Of a stretch of DNA of 64,000 nt, positions 1-7,914 are shown piece by piece. Position 1 is the first letter of the stretch. Each line of letters starts with the position of its first letter. The position numbers were made by a program, and so were the translations under genes. Under the pieces are notes generated by a model, which searched no databases, was not told the DNA's origin, and saw nothing but the letters and a program-made list of their open reading frames with translations. Source of the stretch: Bradyrhizobium diazoefficiens (lineage in GTDB: Bacteria > Pseudomonadota > Alphaproteobacteria > Rhizobiales > Xanthobacteraceae); assembly GCF_016599855.1 (NCBI RefSeq), contig NZ_CP067041.1:2356001-2420000 (forward strand). Direction: 5' to 3'.

Positions 1-481
1 TCAATTCCAGCTCGAGCTCGGCAACGGGTCGCGAGCGCCGCCCGGCACCGATGTGCCCGCGGTCGACGGCAAGCTCGATCTGGCTTTTTCGCACCCGCCT
101 TGCTTCGGTGGTGCGATGCACCTCCGTCTGAAACACCGGCCGCAGCTTGCGCGGAAGCTTTTTGGATGCGAGGTCCGCAAGGGGTGTATTCTTGACCTTC
201 TTGAATTCGGGTTTCGCGCCTGCGACCTCATGTTCCCATTCGCCGCGGGTCACGGTTCCTGAGCCGCCCGCCTTTACGGTCTGCACGTAGCGCCCATCGA
301 CCTTGCGGACGCGGAGCGTGAGACCATGCCGCCTCAGCTTCTGGTTCTTGGTGTCGTAGTAGGTCGACACGAGTGCCTGCTCTTGCCGGTCGCCTCCTCC
401 TCGGTTCGCGGCACTGGCGCGCAAGACGGATGACAGCTTTCGCGGAGGAAGGCGGAATTTGAGTTCCGTTTCTGCGTTCAT
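1..481 (-). CDS. CYTH-domain protein (triphosphate tunnel metalloenzyme), C-terminus cut by window edge
   Basis: The open frame begins at ATG 481 and runs off the left end without a stop, so about 160 residues are visible. They show CYTH-fold hallmarks: an N-terminal E-x-E-x-K pattern (ETELKF, residues 4-9), a YYDT segment followed by L..HGLTLRVR, the sequence GEWEHEV near residue 82, and VAELELELK at the visible end. CYTH proteins bind triphosphate groups with metal in a beta tunnel, and many bacterial members are inorganic triphosphatases with a CHAD domain after CYTH. Whether a CHAD domain follows here lies outside the window. Substrate is inferred from the family only. The gene is separate from the receiver gene to its right. 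Confidence 0.8.
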   Translation of the reverse strand, partial: MNAETELKFRLPPRKLSSVLRASAANRGGGDRQEQALVSTYYDTKNQKLRRHGLTLRVRKVDGRYVQTVKAGGSGTVTRGEWEHEVAGAKPEFKKVKNTPLADLASKKLPRKLRPVFQTEVHRTTEARRVRKSQIELAVDRGHIGAGRRSRPVAELELEL

Positions 482-660
482 CGGAGCACTCCCCGTTGCG
501 ATTAGAAGTGGCGCAATCGGGGGAAGTTCCGTGCGCCGCCGCCATTTCCGAATCGGACGTCCATGCCATAGCCGACGTCATGGAAACTTCACGGAACCTG
601 GCGGTGTCGACCGTCAATCGAGAATGAGAGCTCAATCGAACAAGGTGACGTGTCGTGCGA

Positions 661-1014
661 TCATGCCGCCTCGGCGAGCAGCGCTGTCGGGTAGATCGGC
701 TTGGTGAGGAATTTTGCTCCCGGCGGCAGAGGCCGAGGCAGCGGACGCCCTGAAATGACGATGATCCGCATAGCGGCGTTCTGCTGTTGGGCAAAGTGAG
801 CGAGATCGATGCCATTCATCTTCCCGACCAGGCTGATGTCGGTGACGATCAGGGACGGGTGCCGTGCCTTCACGGCCAGAGCGGCCGTCTCCGCGTCCTC
901 GCACTGGAGCACGTCGAAATTGTTGTCCTCGAGCAGCATCGCGAGCATCTCTCGCTGAAGGTCGTCATCCTCGACGACGATTGCGGTCGGCCGGATCGGC
1001 TTTGATTGGCCCAT
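661..1014 (-). CDS. Stand-alone CheY-like response regulator receiver protein
   Basis: A 117-residue single-domain receiver. The acidic triad E15-D16-D17, the phospho-acceptor D59 (LIVTDISL), the switch Ser88 and Lys105 (FLTKPI) are all in place, so it should be phosphorylatable. There is no output domain, so it would act by protein contact or as a phosphate sink. The start ATG 1014 has GAGGT upstream. The gene begins only 9 bases after the stop of the HGG-motif gene, so the two are probably cotranscribed, which is an unusual partnership. No cognate kinase is adjacent; the HWE-type kinase at the far right of the window is one conceivable partner, but nothing links them directly. Confidence 0.88.
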   Translation of the reverse strand: MGQSKPIRPTAIVVEDDDLQREMLAMLLEDNNFDVLQCEDAETAALAVKARHPSLIVTDISLVGKMNGIDLAHFAQQQNAAMRIIVISGRPLPRPLPPGAKFLTKPIYPTALLAEAA

Positions 1015-1023
1015 GGTTGCACC

Positions 1024-1386
1024 TCATTTCATATCGTTTGTTAAGTGCGGAGCAGGCGAATCTGTTCCCGGCGTGGTGCGCGGTGTTCCGCTCTCGCTGG
1101 GGTTGCAGATTGTCGGCGATCCCGCGGGCTGTTTGCGTAGAAAATTCTCCGCATCCCTCAGCACGATGCGAACGAGCTTTCGCTCGTCGATGGCCTCGCT
1201 GGTGAAGAAGCCGTGCTTGACGGCATTGCTGTTTGCCCATGGCGCGCCAGATCCTGCTGCTCCGCCATGCATGCGGCAGCGCGTCTTGCCGCGCAGGGCA
1301 GGCGCGCGGCAGGTTTCACCATCGCGTGTCTGCGCGCCGCAGCGCGGGCTCGCTTGCATCGGGCCGGTGTTGCGGGTGTGGCTCAT
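1024..1386 (-). CDS. HGG-motif small protein (cysteine/histidine-rich N-terminal half)
   Basis: About 120 residues. The start MSHTRN (ATG 1386) is preferred over longer starts because it forms an ATGA overlap with the stop of the upstream gene. The N-terminal half holds RCGAQTRDGETCRAPALRG and then RCRMHGGAAGSGAP with NAVKHGFF. This matches the short proteins with a C..T..GTPC.....G..RC..HGG..G pattern often found beside phage terminases and in bradyrhizobial chromosomes. The spaced Cys and His residues suggest metal binding, which is inference. No terminase or other phage gene is present here. The function is unknown. Confidence 0.7.
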   Translation of the reverse strand: MSHTRNTGPMQASPRCGAQTRDGETCRAPALRGKTRCRMHGGAAGSGAPWANSNAVKHGFFTSEAIDERKLVRIVLRDAENFLRKQPAGSPTICNPSESGTPRTTPGTDSPAPHLTNDMK

Positions 1387-1976
1387 GCAACGACCGCGTC
1401 CGCGAGGCCCGGCTGAGCAGCGATCAAGTTTGCGTGTTGCGTGAAATTGCCGACGACTGCTTTGCCGCCGTCCTGCACCGACAGGTTCTGCACCGTGATC
1501 GCGCACGCACCGTCGCTGCGATGGCGGTTCAAGGCCTCCATCTGGGCAGCGTAGGTGCGGGCCAGCCGGGTCAGTGCGCGCGTGAGGCTCTCCTGCTGCG
1601 GAACGTCGTCGGTGCAGGCGAGGCGACAGGCGCAGCGCATCGACGCGACGTGGATGCTCACCATCTGCGCCGCCAGCATGGCCTCGAGCGCGTCCCTTGG
1701 GGCGATGCTCTTCAGCATCGAGACCATGAAGGCGAGATTGCCCTGGTCCGGCTTGCGCGCAACCGCGCTGGCTTTCACGAGCTGGCTCAAGAGGCCGTGC
1801 AGCGCGTCGCGGTCGACGGCGCCCAGCGCCTCGGCCAGTAGCTTTTCGCCGGTGCGCGGGTCGGGATGGTCGATCACGATGCGGCTGCGGCGGAGCTTGA
1901 CTCTCGGGCTTGCGATGATCGCGGCAGGAGCGCCTGCGGCGATGGCTGTCTCGTTACATGTCGGTAGGGTCGTCAT
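1383..1976 (-). CDS. Conserved hypothetical protein, first gene of the HGG/receiver unit
   Basis: 197 residues from ATG 1976. It has no signal peptide or membrane segment. The middle is helical and alanine-rich (residues about 50-150), with a Cys cluster around MRCACRLACTDD. The C-terminal part carries AQMEALNRHRSDG and VQNLSVQDGGKAVVGNF, which I recognise as a pattern in uncharacterised bradyrhizobial proteins encoded next to HGG-motif proteins. The stop overlaps the next start (ATGA), which indicates translational coupling. Function unknown; the operon partners are an HGG-motif protein and a receiver domain. Confidence 0.65.
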   Translation of the reverse strand: MTTLPTCNETAIAAGAPAAIIASPRVKLRRSRIVIDHPDPRTGEKLLAEALGAVDRDALHGLLSQLVKASAVARKPDQGNLAFMVSMLKSIAPRDALEAMLAAQMVSIHVASMRCACRLACTDDVPQQESLTRALTRLARTYAAQMEALNRHRSDGACAITVQNLSVQDGGKAVVGNFTQHANLIAAQPGLADAVVA

Positions 1977-2142
1977 GCGATGTGTCCTTTGCCGGAGCAG
2001 GCAAGCGGCTTCGCGGCGAGCGAGGCCGATCGCGCCTTGCTGTTCGGCGGTTGAGATTTTTCAGATGTCGATGAGGAGCTCGCGCTGAGCCGGATTGAGG
2101 CGCCCCCGATCAGGGGCAGCGTAGACACCGGCGATTGTCGCG

Positions 2143-2265
2143 ATGATGCCATCGTGCTCCTGTTTTGCCCGACGTGTCAAACGGAGTTTTCTGGTATTCC
2201 GCAATCGCCTTCCGCGCAAGTCCTTGTTCCGACTGGCGTCGGCTACTGTGCATGGGGTTATTTTC
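2143..2265 (-). repeat. Dispersed intergenic repeat A, copy 1
   Basis: Read on the minus strand, this 123-base element starts with a 23-base block ending CCCCATGCACAGTAG (2243-2265) and ends with a 38-base block starting TTGACACGTCGGGCAAAACA (2143-2180). Both blocks recur, in the same order and spacing but opposite orientation, at 29584-29710; the 38-base blocks agree at 34 positions. The middle is not conserved. The element fills most of the gap between the hypothetical gene and the NUDIX gene. Open frames through it are probably not genes, because the other copy does not preserve a frame. Confidence 0.7.
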
Positions 2266-2289
2266 GCGGCCTTGTTTGCCTCGCGGCAT

Positions 2290-2742
2290 TCACCTGACGC
2301 GCGTCAGGCGCGCGAGCAGTGGGCGTTGTCCCTCGTTGATCTTCTCGTACGCCTCCTCGAGTGCGAACCATTCGGCGCGATCAATCTCGGGAAAGCGTTG
2401 CCGCTTGCCGCTGCGCGGCGGCCATTCGATCTCGAAGCTGTTGCTGCGGATGCCGGCTACCTCGACATCGAGCTCGGCTGCAAATGCGGTGACGACTTTG
2501 CCGCCGCGCTGCCTGACCTGGCCGAGCGCGATCAGCGGCACCGACAATTCAAGTCCGAGCTCCTCGGCAAACTCCCGTCGAGCAGCAATCTCTGCATCTT
2601 CATCGTCGCCATATTCGCCCTTGGGAATCGACCACGCGCCGAGATCCTTGTTGCGCCAGAAAGGTCCTCCGGGATGAACGAGGAGCACCTCGCTGGTCCG
2701 GCGCTTTCGATAGGCAAGAATTCCGGCGCTTCTCGATGGCAT
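2290..2742 (-). CDS. NUDIX hydrolase
   Basis: About 150 residues from ATG 2742; a TTG at 2748 is a possible alternative. The full NUDIX box G-x5-E-x7-RE-x2-EE-x-G is present (KGEYGDDEDAEIAARREF then AEELG, residues about 41-63), so metal-dependent hydrolysis of a nucleoside diphosphate linked to another moiety is expected. The AGILAYRKR start and the WSIPKGE lead-in resemble small stand-alone NUDIX proteins that act in house-cleaning. The C-terminal half carries WPPRSGKRQRFPEIDRAEWF, typical of this subgroup. The exact substrate cannot be read from sequence. The gene is monocistronic in appearance, with repeat A directly downstream. Confidence 0.92.
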   Translation of the reverse strand: MPSRSAGILAYRKRRTSEVLLVHPGGPFWRNKDLGAWSIPKGEYGDDEDAEIAARREFAEELGLELSVPLIALGQVRQRGGKVVTAFAAELDVEVAGIRSNSFEIEWPPRSGKRQRFPEIDRAEWFALEEAYEKINEGQRPLLARLTRVR

Positions 2743-2906
2743 CGCCAAGTTCCGCGCGGGCAGGGCGTCTGCGTTCAGGCCGGGGAAAAAGTGAAGCCGA
2801 GCCCTTTAGCGCAGGTTAGTAGCCAACGCCTGACCGGACAAAAGGGACTGAACCATGATCCGCCTGTTGGCAAGCACCGCATTAGGAGATCGATTAGCCG
2901 CTGCCG

Positions 2907-2936
2907 CAAGAAGCCGCTCCATCGAGCGGCTTCTTG
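2907..2936 (-). terminator. Hairpin terminator of the lytic transglycosylase gene
   Basis: A 13-base-pair perfect stem (arms 2907-2919 and 2924-2936, core AAGAAGCCGCTC) encloses a 4-base loop. It lies 10 bases beyond the transglycosylase stop. The T-run on the minus strand is weak, so efficiency is uncertain. Confidence 0.65.
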
Positions 2937-2945
2937 ATCTGAGCA

Positions 2946-3905
2946 TCAGCTGGAAGATCGTTCGCGTGATGCAAAACGAATGGCGCGGACCTTCGTTCCT
3001 TTGGCCGCCCGCGCCACGATCATGCTGCGCGCCTTGCCGTGCGCTGTGCAGTTCTTGTGGAGCAGGGATGCGAGGCGCTTGCGGGCGCGGTTTGCCGAGA
3101 GCCGCGCCGCCAATTGCTCGGCCTTGCGGATGATGGTAGCGGTCGCTGGTGTGATGTTCACGGGCACCCAAGCGACGTCCTTCGTTTTGGACAGGCTGCC
3201 AACACCTTCGCAAGGCGCCTCGCGCGGCAGGTCGATCCGGATCGCCAGCGCTTCGGAACGCTCGATCCAGTCTTCGGCCTTTGTGCCGGTGACGATGCGG
3301 ACATAGTCGCGCGTCTCGCGCGGCAAATCGCTCTCCTTGGCGAGCCACTTCTGGATTCGGCCGGGGCCCGCATTGTAGGCTGCGGCAGCGAGACCAAGAT
3401 TGCCGAAATCGTCGCGGAGCTTGCGCAGGAATCTTGCCGATGCGGGGAGCGCCTTCATGGGATCGAAGGGGTCATCGAGCCCGACCTCGGCGGCGGTCTC
3501 CGGCATGAATTGCGCAACGCCCTGGGCGCCGGCCTGGCTGACCTCGCTAGAACGAAACCGGCTCTCTTGCCAGAGCAGGCGCGCGAAGAACGGCACGGGA
3601 ATGCCGCTCTCCTCCGCCGCTTCCTTGAGGGCACCGCAGAATTGTTCGGTCGGTGAGGCCGGCGCTTGCGTGGCCGTTTCGACCGCAGGTGCCGGCTCGA
3701 TCGTCTCCTCATAAGACGCGCGCGCATTGGCAAGTTCGATGGCCTGCACGCTTGCAAGAAACAGATCAACAAGGGGAATCAGCGAGGGCGCGCGATCAGT
3801 CTTGGGCATGGCGTTGTCGAAGCTGGATGCTTGCCAGGTCGGTGGCGTGCTGACGTCGCACATCAGGATCAGGAAGGCAGCGCAAGCCGCGACGAGAAAT
3901 CGCAT
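2946..3905 (-). CDS. Secreted lytic transglycosylase (SLT domain)
   Basis: 319 residues with a hydrophobic N-terminal signal (MRFLVAACAAFLILM) and a low-complexity linker. The SLT goose-lysozyme-type domain covers about residues 88-200. Catalytic Glu114 sits in LLWQESRF, followed by GAQGVAQFMP and AAAAYNAGPGRI, the family signatures. The enzyme should cleave peptidoglycan glycan strands in the periplasm, giving 1,6-anhydromuramyl ends. The C-terminal 100 residues are basic and end in a Ser/Arg-rich tail of unknown role. The Cys16 context (ILMC) is not a good lipobox, so a soluble periplasmic protein is likely. A strong hairpin follows the gene. Confidence 0.92.
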   Translation of the reverse strand: MRFLVAACAAFLILMCDVSTPPTWQASSFDNAMPKTDRAPSLIPLVDLFLASVQAIELANARASYEETIEPAPAVETATQAPASPTEQFCGALKEAAEESGIPVPFFARLLWQESRFRSSEVSQAGAQGVAQFMPETAAEVGLDDPFDPMKALPASARFLRKLRDDFGNLGLAAAAYNAGPGRIQKWLAKESDLPRETRDYVRIVTGTKAEDWIERSEALAIRIDLPREAPCEGVGSLSKTKDVAWVPVNITPATATIIRKAEQLAARLSANRARKRLASLLHKNCTAHGKARSMIVARAAKGTKVRAIRFASRERSSS

Positions 3906-4044
3906 CTCGGTAAAAGTCCTCGAACTGTGGGGAACGACCAGCGGCGCGCCGGTGACAAGGACTTCTTAACCGTAATTGCGGCGAAGCTGGGATTCCGCAA
4001 TATGAGCGGTGTTAGTACGGTGTTCCGGCCCTGGGAACACGACA

Positions 4045-4902
4045 TCAGCCGGCGATGAAGGCGAGCAGGGTGCCGTTGGCTTTGGTCGGCGGCACGACGA
4101 TCGCGGCTCCGCTGCGGACACCGGCCGAGCCGAGCGCCTTCTCGGTTGCCGCGAGATCGCCGCTGACAAGCACCAGCGCGGCGCCGCCACGCTCGGAGAG
4201 GCCCGTGAGCGGCACGCCGGGATAGCGTTTGCCGAGCTGCTCCAGCGTCAGATAGACAAAATCGGCGCGGTCGCCGCCGGATGTCACCGTCACGGCGCCG
4301 TCGGCCTCAGCCTCCGGTTCGCGATCGATCAGCTGCGCCAGATGCGCGGCTTCCTTGGCCGGCTCGGGGGTTGCGACCAGCACCTCGCGGAGCCGTTTCG
4401 CCGCATTGGCGTGCATCATCAGTTCGGGGATCCACACGGTCTCGCGGGTCTTGTGCTCGCAGGCGAAGATGCGAACGCCGCCGGGAGCTTCCGCAGTCGG
4501 CCACATGAAGGTACGGAATTTGGCGGCCGACACTGTGCCATCAGGCATCGTGACCGGCCGTTCGAAATCGGTCGGGCCAATCGGCGTGAGGCCGCGCGTG
4601 CGGATTTCTTCGGCGCCGGCCGCGGAGTCGATTGCGGTGAAAGCGATGCGCTCGATGCCTTCACCATGCCGCTCGACAAAGGCGCGCGCCGGCGCGTTGT
4701 GTTCGGTTGGCACCAGCACGCCGAGCAGCTCCATGTAGTCCGGGTCGAACATGATGGTGTAGTTGCCGGTGCCCATATGCACGCTGTGGGTGCCGCGCGG
4801 CGAGAGCGTGAAGCCGAGCTGCCTGTAGTTCTCGGCGGCCTTGTCGAGGTCCTGCACCATGACCACGGCGTGGTCGATACCGATGACGTTCTTGAGGGCC
4901 AC
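4045..4902 (-). CDS. VOC-superfamily (glyoxalase/bleomycin-resistance/dioxygenase fold) protein
   Basis: About 285 residues when started at GTG 4902, which has GGGGA seven bases upstream; an ATG at 4950 would add 16 residues. The segment IGIDHAVVMVQDLDKAAENY is the classic first VOC beta-alpha-beta unit with a metal-ligand His, and FACEHKTRETVW is a likely second ligand region. A second, more degenerate module fills the C-terminal half, so it is probably a two-module single-chain protein. The reaction is not predictable from the fold. It lies downstream of puuD on the same strand with about 150 bases between, so cotranscription is possible. Confidence 0.8.
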   Translation of the reverse strand: MALKNVIGIDHAVVMVQDLDKAAENYRQLGFTLSPRGTHSVHMGTGNYTIMFDPDYMELLGVLVPTEHNAPARAFVERHGEGIERIAFTAIDSAAGAEEIRTRGLTPIGPTDFERPVTMPDGTVSAAKFRTFMWPTAEAPGGVRIFACEHKTRETVWIPELMMHANAAKRLREVLVATPEPAKEAAHLAQLIDREPEAEADGAVTVTSGGDRADFVYLTLEQLGKRYPGVPLTGLSERGGAALVLVSGDLAATEKALGSAGVRSGAAIVVPPTKANGTLLAFIAG

Positions 4903-5056
4903 TGTGATTTCCCCGAATGCAAACTGATTTTGGACGGCGCGATCGGCCACTGTCCCTGTCTACGCTGAATGGGCGGTCAAGTCATTTTCAAATCGGCGGG
5001 AGATGCGGAATATCGTTCTGCGAAAACGCTCTGCCGACGCATGACAGTCGATGGCA

Positions 5057-6250
5057 TCAGCGGTCCTGCTCGCTGATATAGGCGGCGAGGATGCCGCGTT
5101 CCTCGCTGGTCATTTCGGTGATGTTTCCCGGCGGCATCGCATTGGACCATGCCGCCACGCGGCCGATCAGGCGGATGTTGCGGTGGATGTGCTCGGGCGC
5201 GTCGAGCAGAATGCCCTTCGGTGCGGTCACGACGCCGGCCCAGACTGGCTCGGCCGCGTGACACATGCTGCAGCGGGACATCACGATCTCCTCGACATCA
5301 GCGAGTTTCGGCTGTGTCGACAATGCGCCTGTCTTGACCGCGCGCGGGCCGGCGGCGGAGAGCAAGAGGATCGCGATCGCGCCCGCTGCTGCGACACCCC
5401 ACACCCACCACGGCGATTTGCGTCCCGCATGGCCCTCGTTGAAGAAATGGCGGATCACCGGCCCCAGCGCCAGCACGATCGCGACGATGATCCAGTTGAA
5501 GCGCGTAGCGTAGAGCAGGGGATAGTGGTTGCTGATCATCAGCACGACCACGGGGAGCGTCAGATAGTTGTTGTGGACGGAGCGCTCCTTGCTGCTCTTG
5601 CCGAGCTTCGGGTCGGGCGCCTGGCCCGCGATCAGGCTGGCGACGATCTTCTTCTGGTTCGGAATGATCACCGCGAAGACGTTGGCCACCATGATGGTGC
5701 CGATGATCGCGCCGATCTGGTTGAAGGCGCCGCGGCCGCTCAGCACATGCGTGAAAGCATAGGTCAGAGCCACCAGGAACAGATAGCCGCCGATGGCAAA
5801 GGGCAGCTCGCGCTGCGCGAGCCCGGTGCGGCAGGCGGCCTCGTAGACCAGCCAGGCCAGCGCGAGGCTGCAGAAGCTGAACAGTTCGGCCTGGACCCGC
5901 GTCAAATCAAGGATCGATTTGTCGATGAGGAATAGATCGGCGTCGAGATAGTAGACCACCACCATCAGCGCGAAGCCGGACAGCCAGGTGGTGTAGGCCT
6001 CCCATTTGAACCAGGTCAGTTCATCCGGCATCCGGGTCGGCGCTACCAGATATTTCATGATCCGGTAGAAGCCGCCGCCATGGACCTGCCAGGCCTCGCC
6101 CTGCACGCCATCCGGCAGATCGCTCTTAGGTTTGAGGCTCAGATCGAGCGCAATGAAATAGAACGAGCTGCCGATCCAGGCGATCGCGGCCACCACATGC
6201 AGCCAGCGCAGCAGCAGGCTCGCCCATTCCGATACGATCGATCCCCACAT
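5057..6250 (-). CDS. puuD: Membrane-bound urate hydroxylase with C-terminal cytochrome c domain
   Basis: About 397 residues from ATG 6250 (MWGSIVSEW); the in-frame ATG 6256 is an alternative, and longer starts are unlikely. The N-terminal domain has multiple transmembrane helices with LLLRWLHVVAAIAWIGSSFY, NQIGAIIGTIMVANVF and NNYLTLPVVVLMISNHYP, all characteristic of PuuD. The C-terminal domain carries a haem c site (CSMCH) and a later Met within NAMPPGNIT. PuuD oxidises urate to 5-hydroxyisourate and passes electrons to a cytochrome oxidase. No other purine-degradation gene is nearby, so the rest of the pathway must be elsewhere. The gene is divergent from the sugar dehydrogenase gene. Confidence 0.9.
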   Translation of the reverse strand: MWGSIVSEWASLLLRWLHVVAAIAWIGSSFYFIALDLSLKPKSDLPDGVQGEAWQVHGGGFYRIMKYLVAPTRMPDELTWFKWEAYTTWLSGFALMVVVYYLDADLFLIDKSILDLTRVQAELFSFCSLALAWLVYEAACRTGLAQRELPFAIGGYLFLVALTYAFTHVLSGRGAFNQIGAIIGTIMVANVFAVIIPNQKKIVASLIAGQAPDPKLGKSSKERSVHNNYLTLPVVVLMISNHYPLLYATRFNWIIVAIVLALGPVIRHFFNEGHAGRKSPWWVWGVAAAGAIAILLLSAAGPRAVKTGALSTQPKLADVEEIVMSRCSMCHAAEPVWAGVVTAPKGILLDAPEHIHRNIRLIGRVAAWSNAMPPGNITEMTSEERGILAAYISEQDR

Positions 6251-6431
6251 GATCATCCCGTCAATCGCGGCGTCGATGCCGCAGCTTTGATGACCGCAAC
6301 CGGCGGTCGCCCCCTTACAATGTGTTGCACCGATCGGCGCTGTTTTCCAGTATGATGGGTTACACCAAATGCACATCGTGCGGGCATGAGCTGACGTGGG
6401 ATTTGGCAGGTGAAGTCCGGAGGAAGGTGAC

Positions 6432-7763
6432 GTGACGATTCATGTTTCGCACATGATGGTGCCCGCATGGCTATTGGTTGCCTGCGCCGGCGCGCAAGCC
6501 GAGTCGGTGCTGCAAGGCAAGGACGCCTATGGCAGCTGGCAGGCCGACAAGCCCGGCGTTGTCAGGTTGATCCGCCCCCAGGACTTGCCGAAGCCCGGCG
6601 CCTCGCCCTCAGTCTCCAACCCCACGCGCGTGACGGCACGTGGGAGCGTCACCCCGCTTGTGCCGGAGGGATTCAAGATCGAGCTGTTGGCCGACGGTCT
6701 GTCCGACCCGCGCGTGCTGCGTGTCGCACCAAATGGCGACATTTTCGTTGCCGAGACCAGGCCAGGGCGCATTCGCGTTTTGCGTCTCGGGGAGGGTGGC
6801 ACCAAGGTCGCGACCAACGAGGTCTTTGCCAGCGGGCTTCCCCGTCCTTTCGGGATCGCCTTCTTTCCGAACGGCGACAATCCGCAATGGGTCTATGTCG
6901 CCGACGCCAGCAGCGTCGTGCGCTTTCCCTATCACGCCGGCGATCTGAAGGCGTCGGGGAGGCTCGAAATCGTGGTTGCGAACCTGGCGCAAGCGTCGGG
7001 TCATTCCACCCGCGATGTCGTGTTCACGCCCGACGGGAAGCGCATGCTGGTCTCGGTCGGCTCCGCCAGCAATGTCGCTGAAGGCATGGGTAATCCGTCC
7101 GGCGGCCTCGATGCCTGGTCGCGGACGCAGGCAGTCGGTGCATCCTGGGGCTACGAGACCGATCGCGCCGCTGTGCTCTCCTTCACCCCCGACGGCAAGG
7201 ACCGCAAGCTCTATGCCACCGGTATCCGCAACTGCGTCGGCCTTGCGATCCAGCCTCAGACGGGACTGCCGTGGTGCTCGACCAACGAGCGCGACGGCCT
7301 CGGCGACGATCTCGTGCCCGACTACGTCACCAGCGTGAAGGAGGGCGCATTCTACGGCTGGCCGTGGTTCTATATCGGCAACAACGAAGACCCGCGTCAT
7401 GTCGGCGCGAGGCCGGACCTCAAGGACAAGGTGACAGTGCCTGATGTGCTGGTGCAGGCGCATTCGGCGTCGCTCGGCATGACCTTCTACCAGGGGACGC
7501 AGTTTCCCTCCGAATACCAGGGCGACGCTTTCGCCGCCGAACACGGCTCGTGGAATAGGTCGAAGCGCACCGGATACAAGGTGATCCGCATCCGGATGAA
7601 GGACGGCAAGCCGACCGGTGAGTATGAGGATTTTGTCACCGGCTTTGTCCTCAACGACGCCCAGGTGTGGGGACGGCCGGCCGGGATCGCGGTCGCCAAG
7701 GACGGATCGCTGCTGATCTCGGAGGATACCGGCGGCACGCTCTGGCGCGTGACGCACGACTAG
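6432..7763 (+). CDS. Secreted PQQ-dependent sugar dehydrogenase / L-sorbosone dehydrogenase family protein
   Basis: 443 residues starting at GTG 6432, with GGAGGAAG a few bases upstream. An N-terminal signal peptide (MMVPAWLLVACAGAQA) predicts periplasmic export. The body is a beta-propeller of the soluble glucose/sorbosone dehydrogenase type, with DPRVLRVAPNGDIFVAET, GHSTRDVVFTPDGK, ATGIRNCVGLAIQP and FAAEHGSWNRSKRTGYK. These proteins use PQQ to oxidise sugars or aldehydes in the periplasm and feed the respiratory chain. Cofactor and substrate are inferred from family. No dedicated cytochrome c gene is adjacent. The gene is divergent from puuD and followed by an intergenic repeat. Confidence 0.88.
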   Translation: MTIHVSHMMVPAWLLVACAGAQAESVLQGKDAYGSWQADKPGVVRLIRPQDLPKPGASPSVSNPTRVTARGSVTPLVPEGFKIELLADGLSDPRVLRVAPNGDIFVAETRPGRIRVLRLGEGGTKVATNEVFASGLPRPFGIAFFPNGDNPQWVYVADASSVVRFPYHAGDLKASGRLEIVVANLAQASGHSTRDVVFTPDGKRMLVSVGSASNVAEGMGNPSGGLDAWSRTQAVGASWGYETDRAAVLSFTPDGKDRKLYATGIRNCVGLAIQPQTGLPWCSTNERDGLGDDLVPDYVTSVKEGAFYGWPWFYIGNNEDPRHVGARPDLKDKVTVPDVLVQAHSASLGMTFYQGTQFPSEYQGDAFAAEHGSWNRSKRTGYKVIRIRMKDGKPTGEYEDFVTGFVLNDAQVWGRPAGIAVAKDGSLLISEDTGGTLWRVTHD

Positions 7764-7785
7764 AGCGCGCTCTTCGCCTCTCCCC

Positions 7786-7912
7786 GCCTGCGGATCGCAG
7801 CGGAGATGCGATCCGGGTGAGGAGGACTCTCCGCGAGTCCATCTATCAGCATTCGCGCGGAGACAGCCCCTCACCCCGACTCTCTCCCCGTAACAACGGG
7901 GAGAGGGAGAAG
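7786..7912. repeat. Intergenic palindromic repeat B, copy 1
   Basis: The stretch contains CTCTCCCCGCCTGCGG, a GGATCGCA/TGCGATCC inverted repeat and CTCTCCCCGTaacaACGGGGAGAG, a clear hairpin at its right end. It resembles the CTCTCCC-rich palindromic element seen again at 35611-35770. It lies between convergent genes and could also stop transcription from both sides. Confidence 0.6.
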
Positions 7913-7914
7913 AC

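Noticed and set aside
2143..2289. Possible small gene starting right after the NUDIX stop (TGAATG)
   Set aside because: The frame runs through repeat A, and the second copy of the repeat does not keep the frame open, so translation is not supported.
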